A stretch of DNA of 64,000 nucleotides, taken from Monodelphis domestica (taxonomy: Eukaryota > Chordata > Mammalia > Didelphimorphia > Didelphidae). Positions 45,439-56,374 of the stretch are shown one piece after another. The first letter of the stretch is position 1. Every line of letters starts with the position of its first letter. The translations under genes and the position numbers were made by a program. The DNA is taken from positions 1,657,662 through 1,721,661 of the forward strand of contig NC_077232.1 in NCBI RefSeq assembly GCF_027887165.1, in the 5' to 3' direction. The notes beneath the pieces were generated by a model that worked only from the letters and a program-made list of their open reading frames with translations, had not been told where the DNA came from and did no database searches.

Positions 45439-45782
45439 TAATTCCTAATGTAACTCTTGAGGATTTGATCAAGGAAAATTCTTCAGGGCTGAGTTCTGGG
45501 TTCCCTAAGGGAAAAAGAGTCTTTATCCCAAAATTAGTTTCAGTAGATAATTGAGATCTTCATTCAATTCAAGAAAAAGGATTTTGAGATTGGTACTTCT
45601 TCCACCCAGCTCCACAGAGTCCCAGATAACCCAGATAAGATTTTTTTTCTCTCTGGCTCCAACTGCTTTTTGAACCTTGATGGAACTCTCTCTTAACCCC
45701 TGCAGGTCTTGTGAAGGTTCCATTTGCTCTTCTTCTGAAGCATCTTCTTCAAACATCTTTGCTCTTGGTCATCTTTTTCACA
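45439..45782 (-). mobile_element. 3' LTR of provirus E, proximal half
   Basis: Matches 51870-52209. On the minus strand it starts TGTGAAAAAGATGACC and is preceded by a G-rich tract (aaacggggga, about 45786-45795) that serves as polypurine tract. The 77-codon minus-strand frame 45523-45756, also found in the 5' LTR (51952-52197), is LTR-internal. Confidence 0.82.
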
Positions 45783-46690
45783 GTCCCCCGTTTCTGTGTT
45801 CATACAAAGTCAGTCAGACTTTGTATATTTTACGACTTACCTTAAAGATTTACTAGAGTATTTTAACTATTCTATGATACATACTACTCTAAATATTCCA
45901 CTCCCAAAATAACAAATCCTAATCTATTTTCACTATCCTAATTCTTTCTAAATCTAAGCTAAGATTTAGTGTTTACAGGAGAGTGAAAAAGGTAGGGAAA
46001 AGTAAAATTCAAACAGAAGTATTTTGAACACAAACAACAGATTCAACAATTGTAACATTTTTTTTGTAACAAAGTAAATTTTCCTATCACAATTAACCAT
46101 AACAGTTGTACTATGAACTCTTAAATTTTATTAACTCTAAAGGTAACTATATATTTAACTTGTATCATGAGATATAGTATCATTCTGTCCCTAAACTATC
46201 TCGAGTTTTAAATTTCCCTAAGGTAATTTTTCCTGGTGTGTTAATTGTTAGTCTATTAGTATATTTTTATGCAGTGCCTTTTTTCTGTTTTTTTTTTCCT
46301 TCTTCACTCTCGTAGTTCTCATTTATAGGGACAATTTAAGTTGTTGCTAGGGCATTTGGCATTACTTCAGATTCTTCTATATTGCTTTTGCATTCTCTTC
46401 AGAATTGTCCTCTAGATCTTCTTTATTGCTATCAATATTGTGGCCATAATGTTTTTTCTTGTGAGATACCTGAAACTATTAGGTAATATCTTCATGGTAT
46501 ACCCTCCCTCTCTTCCTTCCCCAGTAGAGGTTGGCTTTTAGGGGGAGGATGAGAGATATGGGCATCCTGCTTCAGTTCTCATCTGTAAGTTGGTTTTAAA
46601 TGCCTTTGATAACAGATTCATGGTGTCATCCTATGTGGGTAAAGTGCTTCAATAGCATCTTAGATGTTTCCCATCTTCATTTACTGGGGT
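45783..46690 (-). other. 3' internal part of provirus E, no gene recognised
   Basis: AT-rich, with all frames short. Nothing resembling polymerase or envelope was identified. Confidence 0.35.
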
Positions 46691-46694
46691 CTTT

Positions 46695-47414
46695 TGTTAA
46701 ATTTATGGTTGGACTAAATATTTAATTGGTTGCCAGGGATTTAATTTCTAAATCCCAAAAATGAATTACTAAAGTCAAATGGAATTTATGGTAGTTTATT
46801 TTACAATAGAGGGATGATATTAAGGAAGAGAGAAACGGGGAGAGCAAGCAAGCTCCGGCTTCCTCTGACCCAGGTAGCAATTCTAAGGCCCCAGCCAGGA
46901 GAAAGGAGTCTCAAGATGATAGGCCTTTCCCAGAGGCTCTTGCCTCCAGAAAGTACAAGGAAGGAAGTGGGCCTTTACCCTCACCACGGTGACCATCTAA
47001 AAGGAAAGCAGTCTGAGATCTCCCGCACAAGCTCCTCCAGGGTCAAGTTCCATGGCCAAGTCCGAGTGTCTGTCTTCTATGTGTCTCTGTTTCCACTTTT
47101 AAAGACCTTTTTCTCTTGTGTCACTTCCCCTAAATTCTACATCTACCAATCACAGCTAACACTCCACTCTAGGACTGCCCACTCTTTCACACGTGGGTCA
47201 CAGACCTCCCACTCAATGTACTAAATGGGTGTTCACACCTTTTTGTGGTTAAAATCCAAAATGGGTAGATCTCCATACTCTTAAGTACTGTGTTTATACT
47301 TTGGGGATTAAAATCTAAAAATAGACAGGGGAGTACAATTTAATCTTCACAATCAAGGAAGAGCTAAGTACCTTCATTATTACAATCAGGGGAAAGCCAA
47401 GTCCAATCTTCACA
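46695..47414 (-). mobile_element. Solo LTR, 720 bp, TSD CTTT
   Basis: On the minus strand it starts TGTGAAGATTGG and ends TTTAACA, with CTTT at 46691-46694 and 47415-47418. It shares the CCAAT-type box (plus strand taccaatcacag, about 47145) and the U5 tract taaatccctggcaacca with the LTRs at 26256, 52532 and 53368. Confidence 0.88.
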
Positions 47415-47836
47415 CTTTGGACTTGTCTCAATTATATAGCTATGGTTTTGTCAATATGAACTTAGGGGATTTTCCTGATTTGATTAAATATTCTTCTTGG
47501 TTCTTATATAAAATCTTATACCTAGTACTAGTCTGGGTTCTCATAAGGTTTTGTGTTGTATGGATCTCAAACTAATCCTGGTCTCAACTCTTCTCAACAG
47601 ATGGTATTTGTTATGTTATGATGTTGAAGATTAGAAGAAATTGATGTGATAATATCTATGTCTTCTCCAGTTTGTTCTCTAGTATATTTCTTCTAATTCA
47701 TTGTCACTGTCCCTCTCCTCCCCGAAGTCAAATTTCTTTACAAATTCTTCATAACTATTGACTCTAGCAATAGTAAATATTTCCTTTACTGACAAAGAGT
47801 TTCCTATGTTCATAATTGCTTCATCATCAGAATTTT

Positions 47837-48643
47837 AATTAATACAAATAAGGAATTAAGGAATGGGAGAGAGAGTAAGAGAAAATAATGAGAAAAGGAC
47901 TAGGCCAGCCTAGGCTTAAGCCTTAAGGGAGAGATGAGTCAGTCTTTTATCAACTCACCACAAGATCCTTCCAAGCAAAACTCTAGTGTTCAGAGAGACC
48001 CTCCAGTATAGCTCAGGAAGCTGAACTAAGTTCAGCCACCGAGAGAGAGACCAGCCTCTGATTCAGCTCAATAGCTGAATCACCTTCAGATGCCTTTCTG
48101 TCCTCCTTTTAAAGAGAATTTTCTCCTATGTCACCTCCCCTAAGTTTCTGTGTCTACCAATCACAGTAGACATTTTCCAAAGGACTGAACATTCTTAATT
48201 CACACCTGAGTAGATGCTTTTTCCTAGGACTGTCCATTCTTAGTTTTTAGTTCTCACCTTCTCTGGGTAGATTATATCTTCTGAGTACTTTACATCTTTT
48301 TTTTGTTAAGCTTGTCCCTTGCAAGTTTGCAAGTTGCCTGACCTTTTCGTGATTACTTTGACCTTCATAGGTACTTAGCACCCTTTTGTATTAGATCTAA
48401 AAATAGACCTAGCTTAAGGGTTTTAACTTCACTTTAAGTATGGGTTGAGTACTTTTCATTGTTCAATAAGGAATTTACAACTTTATCTTCCCCTAAAGTA
48501 TGCCTAAATATGGGTGGAGTAATGTAAAGTTCTCACATTCCTGATCATCATTGTTAAAAATGGGGAATGTTCTTAACCAAATGTTCTAAGGTAGAGTCTG
48601 AGAATTTTAACATTCACAAGTCTGAGAAATTTTAAGATTCACA
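47837..48643 (-). mobile_element. LTR, U5 end missing
   Basis: On the minus strand it starts TGTGAATC at 48643. The first 24 bp are tandemly repeated in diverged form. It has the CCAAT-type box (plus strand accaatcacagtaga, about 48156) and stops at the attaattaaaa polyadenylation tract (about 47840), so U5 is lost. It interrupts the protease-like region of provirus E. Confidence 0.8.
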
Positions 48644-49737
48644 CCCCCTCTTTTGAATTTGTTGAGATAGAAACCATTCCCTCTATGATGGTATCTTCTG
48701 GGAATGACTTTAGTACAGATGCATTTTCCCCTGTATCACTGAGATCTGTGTATTCATTCTTTCCCACTTTATTCCATACATATGGTTCAGATGTTTGAGT
48801 TGTTAGTGAATCAACTGTCATGTTGTTGATTTGCATTGCCCCTACATCAACTGTTTTCTATATGGTTGGACTAATTAAAATTTCTTAGTTTAATTCATTT
48901 CCTGATTGATCTCCATTAATACTCTGTTCTGTAAGGTGTTTTCACTGACTGAGAAAATGAATCAAAACCATGAATAGCTGCCTCACTCAGAGGATCAGAC
49001 ATGTATCCTGTATTTAGAACTTTGAGTTCATGCTGGCTGTTTGAACACTGAGCCACCTTGGCAGTTGCTATGTCCTGCATTCCATTCATACTTGCAAATT
49101 TTCTGTTGCATATTCTGATAATGATGTCAACCTGTCAAGAATTTGAATTTGATTTGTACTATCAATCCCTTACCCAGATGCATAATCACCTAAATTTGAA
49201 TTTTCTTTGTTATACTGTAATGGATGAAATATTTTAGTTTCAGGGTTCAAACTAGTCCTTTTTTCTATAGGAGTTTTGCATTAAGCAGCCTTTTGTCCTT
49301 TCAATTAGTCCCAGTTGGAATTTGTTCACTTCTGTGAAAGTATTGCCTTTGTATTCAGTTTCTACAGTTATAGTTGTTTTAGTAACAGTTATCTCTGCTT
49401 TCACATTGCTGACTTGGTTTAGAGAATTGTGATTTTGTTTCCTTTTTGCTGATGTCAACTTATGGTGTTGTTGATGCTAGTTTTTATAACATTTTCTTCT
49501 CTGATCAATCCCTAAACCAAATCTGCACTGAAAGAAATTCTCCAGATATGTTTTAATTTGTTCTCTGGTTTTCTTTTGTTCAGTTACTATGCTCCCTTTT
49601 TCTGAACTTTCTACATCTTGTTTCATCTCTGCAATTGTATTTCTAATCTCTGTTTCCATCTCCATAACTTCTCTCTGCTTTTTACTAATGTTTTGTTTTG
49701 ATTCTTCAGGGGAACTTCTCAAAAAACCTATATTCAT
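48639..49737 (-). pseudogene. Provirus E: sequence after gag, possible protease
   Basis: Minus-strand frames of 86, 68 and 65 codons (49477-49737, 49252-49458, 48639-48836). The last contains DLSDTGENASVL at about 48708-48743, which fits the retroviral aspartic protease block (DTG followed by a small residue and SVL). The rest of a protease is not recognised, and the LTR at 47837-48643 cuts it off, so the call is tentative. The 86-codon frame is Glu/Lys-rich and helical in character. Confidence 0.4.
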
Positions 49738-50065
49738 TTGTCACCCTTTTAACATCATCTCCCTTTTTATATTTTAATTTCAATCCCTTTTGTTCTTGTT
49801 GACACTAGTCCAATTATCTCTCCCATACACAATCTTTTGCATTAACAACTTAAAAGTCCTGGCTTCATGCTGTATATCTCCCCTTTGCCACAACATCAGA
49901 GTAGTGTGGTTTTGCACCTTTTTGTATAGCTTTCTGCATAGATTTTAAATTTTAAATCTGGTGTTTCTTTAAGTGAGCAATGCAAGCAGCAAGTGGTAGT
50001 ATTCCTTAATAAGTCTTACTCTGGTTATTTGCCTGGTTTCTTGTGTTTCTGTTATTATCCTGTTC

Positions 50066-50785
50066 CTATTTCCTTTTTAAATAGCAATCTCTGACTATGT
50101 GACTGACCCTATTGCATAAAAAGCATTTCCTTGTTTCTCTCTGACCTCTTTGATTTTGGTAAGAAGGTCTAGAAGATGTTTTGATTGTATTTAGGATTTT
50201 TACCCCCTCAATTTCCTTTATTAGCTTGTCTTCGTTACTTTGCAGTTTTTGTTTAAGCTCCTCTTTCTCCCTCTCGTGCTCTTTCTGATTTTCATAGAGA
50301 TGCATTACTGTGTCCCTTAGTTCAGAAATAGAGATGTTGTCATACTTAGGGAAGAAATTTCTTAATTGTATATTGCATCCCTTCAAAAACTGCCTTCTGA
50401 TATGGGTCACTGATTCTTGTGAGTCCTGGCTAATTCCCATAATGGATTCTATGTTTCCTGTTAATCTGTCAATGTAAGTGGCAGAGTGCTTATTCTTTTC
50501 CTGTACCATCCTGTCAAATTTGTTCCAAGCATTTGGTCTAGAGCAAAATGACTTTATTGCTTGCAGGAGGTCTTCTCTTCATCTCTTAAGATATATGAAA
50601 TTAGCTCGTCTAGTGAAAGTGAAATCCTCATGTTTGTGTGCCCTAGGCCAGTCTGTCAAGTTCTCATCCTGCCTTGTCTTTTCTACAAACTGTCTCTGTT
50701 CATGGAGTCTGAATACCTCTCCCATAATAAGATCAATATTGTCAAAATCAGGCTCATAAACTTTGAATGCCTATTTCAGCTCTGA
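50066..50785 (-). pseudogene. Provirus E gag capsid C-terminus and nucleocapsid
   Basis: The minus strand carries gammaretrovirus-like capsid text (LTDWPRAHKHED, AWNKFDRMVQEK, ATYIDRLTGN), then a charged coiled-coil-like stretch (YENQKEHEREKEELKQKLQS). The zinc knuckle CFLCNRVSHIVRDC (50084-50125) keeps all four metal ligands in C-x2-C-x4-H-x4-C spacing. The main frame is 147 codons (50066-50509), with frameshifts upstream. This gag is a different family from A, B and C. The domain would bind viral RNA. Confidence 0.75.
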
Positions 50786-50960
50786 GACACTTGTAGGACT
50801 CGGGTATGAATTTTGGGAATCATTTTTTCTGCGAGTTCAAGTCTTGGGTAGTGAAAGACTTGTGTACTTTTGAGTGTAAAATGCCAGCTCCATCAGTGAT
50901 TTTTGTCATATCACAAAGAGGCAGGATTTTATGAGCCCCTGTGACCTCAGTTTTGTTTTC

Positions 50961-51416
50961 CTATTTGCTATTGTCCTTTGTATTGTCAGAAACCTTTTCC
51001 TTAACCATGGTGTCATTTGTCTTGCCTTTATCATTTCCTAAATCAACTTTATCCCCAACCATATCCTTAGTTGTTTCAGCTATTTCCCTACCATTGTTCT
51101 TTTCCTTTCTTGCCAAGTATTCGTTACACATTTTCTGTACCAAGTCTTCTTATTTATTGTCTAGTACTAGTATCTGTGCAGACTTCCTTAGTGATAGAAT
51201 CCTTAGAACAGATCTTAGGTAAGACAGCATTTGTATGGTGGCCATGAGGATCACATAGATTTGTGTCACCACTTTCCAAACTATGAAATTGGAGAACGGT
51301 ATCATGGTGATGAATGAAGTGGTGTTAGCTATTAGTTCTATTGTATCCATCATGACACTTATAACAGTATTGTAGATTTTACAATACGCCCAATAAATAG
51401 CTAGGGCCATGAGCAC
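50961..51416 (-). pseudogene. Provirus E gag N-terminal region, hydrophobic
   Basis: The first frame after the primer-binding site. An 88-codon frame (51150-51416) opens MLMALAIYWAYCK and is hydrophobic along most of its length, with several possible membrane segments. After a single in-frame stop the same frame continues (50961-51143) as a Lys/Asp/Glu-rich hydrophilic stretch. This is unlike the Met-Gly start of gag in provirus B. It may be the N-terminal part of gag or a separate leader-encoded product. Confidence 0.5.
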
Positions 51417-51548
51417 AGATGCCCAGAAAATAAGTTGCAGCTTTATGGTTTCTTTTCAAAACTCCTCTGACCTAGCTCTTCAAAATGGCTACCCTAGTTT
51501 TGGGGTTCCAACTGACAATGCTCCTTTCAATTGCCTGGGATGGATTCT

Positions 51549-51566
51549 GACTTTCCTGGGGTGCCA
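51549..51566 (-). other. Candidate primer-binding site of provirus E
   Basis: TGGCACCCCAGGAAAGTC on the minus strand, three bases after the 5' LTR. Position and TGG start are right; the matching tRNA is not assigned. Confidence 0.55.
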
Positions 51567-51569
51567 AGT

Positions 51570-52209
51570 TGTAATAGCAAGGAGGACTTAGAAAAGGAAG
51601 GAACCACTGAACGGCTGTTAGAGGATTGAATTCTATGTGGTAATTCCTCTTTCTTTCATTGAGCTGGGTTGTTATCAATGGAGTCAGGCAGTTTAGATTA
51701 TAGGGTAAATCCCACAGCCTCCTTCTTTCCGGATAGATTGAAATTCCCCTCCAACAACATAAACTTCGAATCAATCTCAAGGTGTCTAATTTATTGGAAT
51801 ATAGGGTTGTTGAAAGAAGAGGAAAGGAAGAGAAATGACAGAGGGAAAGAAGAAGATCCCTAATATTTCTTTCCTAATATAACTCTTGAGGATTTGATCA
51901 AGTAAAATTCTTCAGAGCTAAGCTCTGGTTCCCCTAAGGGAAAAAGTGTCTTTATCCCAAAATTAGTTTCAGTAGATAATTGAGATCTTCATTCAATTCA
52001 AGAAAAAGGATTTTGAGATTGGTATTTCTTCCACCCAGCTCCACAGAGACCCAGATAAGATTTTTTTCTCTCTGGCTACAACTGCTTTTTGAAACCTGAT
52101 GGAACTCTCCCAATCCCCTCCGTTCTTGAGAAGGTTCCATTTGCTCTTCTTCTGAAGCATCTCCTTCAAACTTCATATTTTCTTTGCTCTTGTTCATCCC
52201 TTATTCACA
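51570..52209 (-). mobile_element. 5' LTR of provirus E
   Basis: 640 bp. On the minus strand it starts TGTGAATAAGGGATGAAC and ends CTATTACA, with polyadenylation signal (ccaataaatt) at about 51797. It keeps the uninterrupted sequence (atttctttcctaatataac, about 51866) that provirus B disrupted in the 3' LTR. Confidence 0.87.
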
Positions 52210-52213
52210 TAGG

Positions 52214-52531
52214 GGAATGCTGCTTATCAATAAAAGGGGTTAGGGGTTTGCTTCTATTAATGTACAGAACAAGAACAGACAGGCATCATGATTGTTAATG
52301 GAGCTGGGAAAATTAGGGACACTATGATTGATTTGAATAATGAATAATAATGGGCCAGCAATGACCCACCCCTCCTTTTCTCCTCAGTCAAAAAAAAAAT
52401 TATTCTTTTTTGAGTGCAACACCAAGGCCCTGACTTTGGACAGCAAACCTGTCATCTTTGAGCGATGAGTCAGTGGTGTAAAAATACTAGATGTGACTCC
52501 CTGGGACTCACCAGAATCTTCCAAGGTCACC
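52214..52531. other. Unassigned sequence right of provirus E
   Basis: Continuous with 54174 onwards once the two LTRs at 52532-54169 are removed. Minus-strand frames are broken. It probably belongs to another old ERV interior, but no motif supports this. Confidence 0.3.
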
Positions 52532-53364
52532 TGTGAAGATTAAATTTAACTCTTCCTTAATTGTGAAAATGAAATTAATTAAATCTCCCCTGATTGTGAA
52601 GATTAAATTGTAACTCCTGCCTATTTTTAGATTTAATCACCAAAAGTGTAAACACCCTACTTAAAGTTGAGTGGGAAGCTATGCCCATTTTTAGATCTAA
52701 TCACCAAAAGTGTAAGCATCCCACTTAATCATTAAATGGGAGGTCTGTGACCCATGTGTATGATAGTGGGTGACGAATCAGAATTGACTGACTCCTTCCT
52801 AGGCAATCCTAAAACGGGATCAACTGTGATTGGTAGACATAGAATTAGGGGAAGGCACAGGAAGTGACACAAGAGAAAATGCCTTTAAAAGGTAGTGACA
52901 ACTTCCCGAGTTGAGCTCTACTGGGAGTTCTTTATTCTTTGAAGTGGAGGCTAGTGAAGAATGTACTGACTACACCTGAGACCCTATTTCCTGGTGAGGC
53001 TTTTCTAAAATCTCTCCCTTTGAACTGACACATGTGAGTAAAAGGCTTGACTCCTTTCATATTGATTTTTCTGAAGAGACTAACCTCTTGAGAGACCTTT
53101 TCCCAGGTCCTCGGCTTTGCTGAGGCCAGATGAAATCAACTCTCCCTGCCCGGGTTGAGCCAGGGCCTATAAGTAAATTACTCAGTGCTTAGGCTAGATA
53201 TCTTATGCTATCCGCTTTCTGATTTTCTTAATTCACTCTTTCTACAGTTTGTAAACAAATTGTAAATAAATCTCCTTGGAGTTAATTAAATTCCTGGTGA
53301 CCACACTCTTAAATAATCCAGGACAACTTTTTATTTAAAAAAACAACCCTATTTTCCCCTTACA
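52532..53364 (+). mobile_element. Solo LTR 1, 833 bp, TSD CACC
   Basis: Starts TGTGAAG and ends CCTTACA. The left duplication CACC is 52528-52531; the right copy (CAC at 53365-53367 plus C at 54174) is split by LTR 2. It has the CCAAT-type box (aactgtgattggtaga, about 52810) and a ctttaaaagg box (about 52884), with a polyadenylation region at about 53265. Confidence 0.85.
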
Positions 53365-53367
53365 CAC

Positions 53368-54169
53368 TGTGAAGATTGGATTTAGCTATTTCCTGATTTT
53401 AATAATGAAGATACTTAGTCTAACAAAATCAGGGGGGATTGTGAACATTAAATTGCTCCACCCTACTTAAATCTTACCTTATGGGGAAGATAAAGATGTA
53501 TTCTCCAGATTGAACAATGAAGTACTTAGCTCTTACCTTATAGTGAAGCTAGAACTTTAAGCTAAATCTATTTTAAGATCTTAATACAAAAAGGTGTTAA
53601 GTAACTGTAAAGGTTAAGTTAATCACAAAAAGGTTAAGTAACTCACAAAAGGTGAACTTAACAAAGAAGTGTTAAGTAACTCTAAAGATATAATGTAATC
53701 AAAAAAGATGAGAACTAAAGAATGGGCATTTAGAGGAGGAGGCAAGAGTAAAAGGACTATATATTTGACTCACTGGCCCTCTCCAGAAGAACCTTTTGGC
53801 TCTTTCCTTGGAGAAGTGGTTCTGGCTGGTCACTTCCTGTGAGCAGGCCTGGGCTCCAGTTCAAGCCTGGAGGAGCTTCCTTAGACAGCTTCCTTGAGAT
53901 GGTCATGTGGTGAGTGATAAGACTGATTCCCTTTTCCTTTGACTCTCAGGGGAGGCCCCCTTGGCCAAGGCCTTGAACTCTTTCTCGACTCAGCCTGAGC
54001 TGGAGCAGTTTAAATGAACTCTTTCCCTCTCTCTATTTCTTAATTTCTTTCCTCTATATTAATTAAAACGACCATAAATTTCTAGCTGACTTGGGTATTA
54101 TATTTGGGATTTTTCCCTGGAGACCAATTAATTTAGATTTTAAGTCACAACTATAAAATTATCCTTACA
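53368..54169 (+). mobile_element. Solo LTR 2, 802 bp, TSD ACAC
   Basis: Starts TGTGAAGATTGG and ends TCCTTACA, with ACAC at 53364-53367 and 54170-54173. The duplicated target includes the last base of LTR 1, so it inserted at the very edge of LTR 1. It has tandem aaggtgttaagta-type motifs (53590-53660) and a polyadenylation region at about 54062. Confidence 0.87.
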
Positions 54170-54174
54170 ACACC

Positions 54175-54829
54175 TAATACCTTGAAATGAGACTAGAATG
54201 GTGATTAATTGCCAAGAGCTGGATTTTGTACTTCACCTATTATAGGTAGATAGAATATTAAGCCAAGTCAGGAGACAGAGAACCATGACTTGGAAAATTT
54301 CCAGGCAAAAGCAGTTAATGATTAATAGGATCCATGAGTAAATGATACAAGGTCAGCTCAGCCTTTTCAGAGGATAGGTCAACCTGGGCTGCATCCTGAG
54401 TTCCAACATTCTCTGGAACATATTCTTTAATTTCATGGATTTCGAATAGTCTGGTATTATTCCAGTATCCTTTCCATTGTTTTTGAAGGTCTTTCTTTTG
54501 AGGGCTTGTAGCACTTTTTGTTTCTGACTTGAACTGTTCCATGGTAACCACTTACAGTCTTGGAATTGTTACCCTTGCAGTTTATTTCTTTCTGAAGACA
54601 ATCTATAAATTCTTTCCATTGCAATTTTGTTTTGTATGGTCCTGAAGTTCTGGCCAATGCTCTTGGATTGTTATTGTCATATATGTGTTCATTTTTTTTT
54701 CCTTTCTTTACCAGTTGTCTTCTGGGTGGCCTGTGATGTTTAGGTTGTCTGTGTTCCTTCTGTGCTTGAGATGAGGATGTTTGACATTGGAAGTGGGAAG
54801 ATTTTCTTTTACCTTTGTTGACTTTTCTT
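54175..54829 (-). other. Basic open frame of unknown origin
   Basis: The minus strand between about 54830 and 54457 encodes a Lys/Arg/Gln/His-rich stretch, including HHRPPRRQLVKKGKK, running into a 66-codon frame (54457-54657). An overlapping 78-codon frame lies at 54315-54551. The density of basic residues is unusual here. It could be a nucleocapsid-like or RNA-binding part of an ERV. No domain is recognised. Confidence 0.3.
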
Positions 54830-54992
54830 TTGCATTTCTGCTCCCACAGTTCTTTTTCTGGAGGTGGATAGCATTCTTACTCTAAGTCCCTCAGAATTGT
54901 CCTGGGTCATTGCATTGCTGCTGGTAGAGAAGTCCATTACATTTGATTGTGCCATAATGTATCAGTCTCTGTGTACAACGTTCTCCTGGTTT
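54830..54992 (-). mobile_element. L1 3' UTR fragment, reverse
   Basis: The plus strand contains gagaagtccattacatttga and tgtatcagtctctgtgtaca, antisense to the marsupial L1 3' UTR (compare 36290-36400). Confidence 0.75.
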
Positions 54993-55150
54993 TGCTTTGG
55001 CTTCAAGTGGATAGAAAACAAACTCCCTCCTTGTCTCAATAGAGATCACAAGCCAGAGGAATTTGGAGCTTCCAGATCTCTCAGAAACAGGAAACCCAAA
55101 GCCCCTTGAACCTCTCTGTGTCTCCTTTTCTGATCCCCCTGCATTCCAGA
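54993..55150. repeat. Repeat unit, left member of a pair
   Basis: Matches 60905-61070, sharing gctttggcttcaagtggata, agagatcacaag and aaacaggaaacccaaagccc. The pair is in direct orientation about 5.9 kb apart and flanks the retroviral pol fragment. They may be LTR remnants, but no TG/CA edges were found. Confidence 0.7.
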
Positions 55151-55323
55151 TCCAACTGTTGAGAACCATCAAACCCTCACTGGCTGAGAAAGTCACACTT
55201 TGGGAAATGAAAATGAGGCCCCCACTGATCCCTCTCTGTGACTTCTCTCTCTCTTTAAGTTTCCTCGTTAATGGACCATTATTGTTCTCTCTCCAGTACA
55301 AAATAAATAATATAAGAGCAAAG

Positions 55324-56370
55324 TGTGATAATTAAAATGTTTTGGGAGCAAGGGAAATATATAACAATTATGACCGCTGAAATATGTTTTCTACTGTGTC
55401 TTGGTTTTATATAAATATAAGATGGTCGCCAGGGAATATATTCCCAATTTATGAATATGCCCAAGCCAACTGGGTTTTATAGAGAAATTTAATTTATAAT
55501 ACACTGATTAATCAATAGAAAAAGAGAGAAAGGAAGAAAGGAATAAGAATGAATAAATCAGTCAGTTGATTTTATCACTCACCCAAGATCTCTCTAGGTA
55601 AGGCTTCTCATGCCAACCTCAGGCTCCACCTTCAAGAGAGCCTCCTTTCAAGAAATGTTCTAGAGAATTCTCCTCCTGACTCCTCCTGACTCCTCCTGAG
55701 TTCTCCTTCCACAGCCTCCTTCAAGACCTCTCCAGGAGCTCTCCCTCCAGGACCTCTCTCCTCTCAGACTCCTCCAGAGCAAAAACCTCTCAGAGCAAAA
55801 CCTCTCAGAGCAAAAAACTCTCCTCCTCTCTGTCCTCAGACCCCGCTATCTTTAAGGAAACCATCTAAGTTCCCTCCCCTCAGTTCTCACATCTACCAAT
55901 CACTGTCCATGTCTCCCTTGTGCCAATGGTGGCTCTAGTTTAACCCAGGACCACCCAGAGGTCTCTCCCCTTTGCACATGTCTGTTGAAGGTCATATTCT
56001 CAAATAATTAAATCTTGATCTTGCTGCAGCCCTTCCTAAATCCTGTTACTCTAAGTAGGGTGGAGATTGTATTTTCCAAGACCTGGTTCTGTCATTCCAA
56101 GTATCTCTATTGTATCAATTCTAAAATCAATCATGACTCAAAGAACTTCCTGTTCTATGCTTAAGCATAGGTCAAAGCCCTTTCCATTGTTTAGCAAAAG
56201 GTTTCTGTCCTAAAGTAGTCTTAAGTAGGGAGGAGAAGGATCCTCCCATGCCAAGGGGTTTAACATTCCAATAGAGTTCTTACTATCAGTAGGAAATTTT
56301 TTCCAAGTATGAAATTTCCCAATGGTGAAATTTCCAATATTCATAGGTCTAAGAAATTTTAAGGTTTACA
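55324..56370 (-). mobile_element. Solo LTR, 1047 bp, TSD AAAG
   Basis: On the minus strand it starts TGTAAACCTT and ends TTATCACA, with AAAG at 55320-55323 and 56371-56374. It has the CCAAT-type box (plus strand taccaatcac, about 55895) and an aatttaattt polyadenylation region (about 55485). Internal tandem repeats include ctcctgactc units (55670-55705) and gagcaaaacctctca units (55785-55830). It is the same family as 9682-10652. Confidence 0.9.
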
Positions 56371-56374
56371 AAAG

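Larger units (their letters stand above)
37151..52209 (-). mobile_element. Provirus E (minus), TSD TAGG, with nested insertions
   Basis: The 5' LTR (52209-51570) and the 3' LTR (37151-37473 joined to 45439-45782) are the same family in the same orientation, with perfect TAGG at 37147-37150 and 52210-52213. Between them, on the minus strand, come a primer-binding site, gag, a possible protease and little else. Provirus B sits inside the 3' LTR, and LTRs at 46695-47414 and 47837-48643 sit inside the body. With these removed the interior is only about 4.3 kb, too short for a full gag-pol-env. The 4-bp TSD fits class I ERVs. Confidence 0.85.

Noticed and set aside
37151..45782. Provirus spanning 37151-45782 with two E-type LTRs
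   Set aside because: The two E-type pieces are the two halves of one LTR rather than two LTRs; together they equal the 5' LTR at 51570-52209.
45523..52197. Acidic frame repeated at 45523-45756 and 51952-52197 (minus) as a viral gene
   Set aside because: Both copies are inside the paired LTRs of provirus E, so the duplication is explained by the LTRs. An LTR-encoded protein is possible but unsupported.
55670..55830. CRISPR-like or functional tandem array
   Set aside because: The 10-15 bp units (ctcctgactc, gagcaaaacctctca) are short internal repeats of a solo LTR with no spacers.
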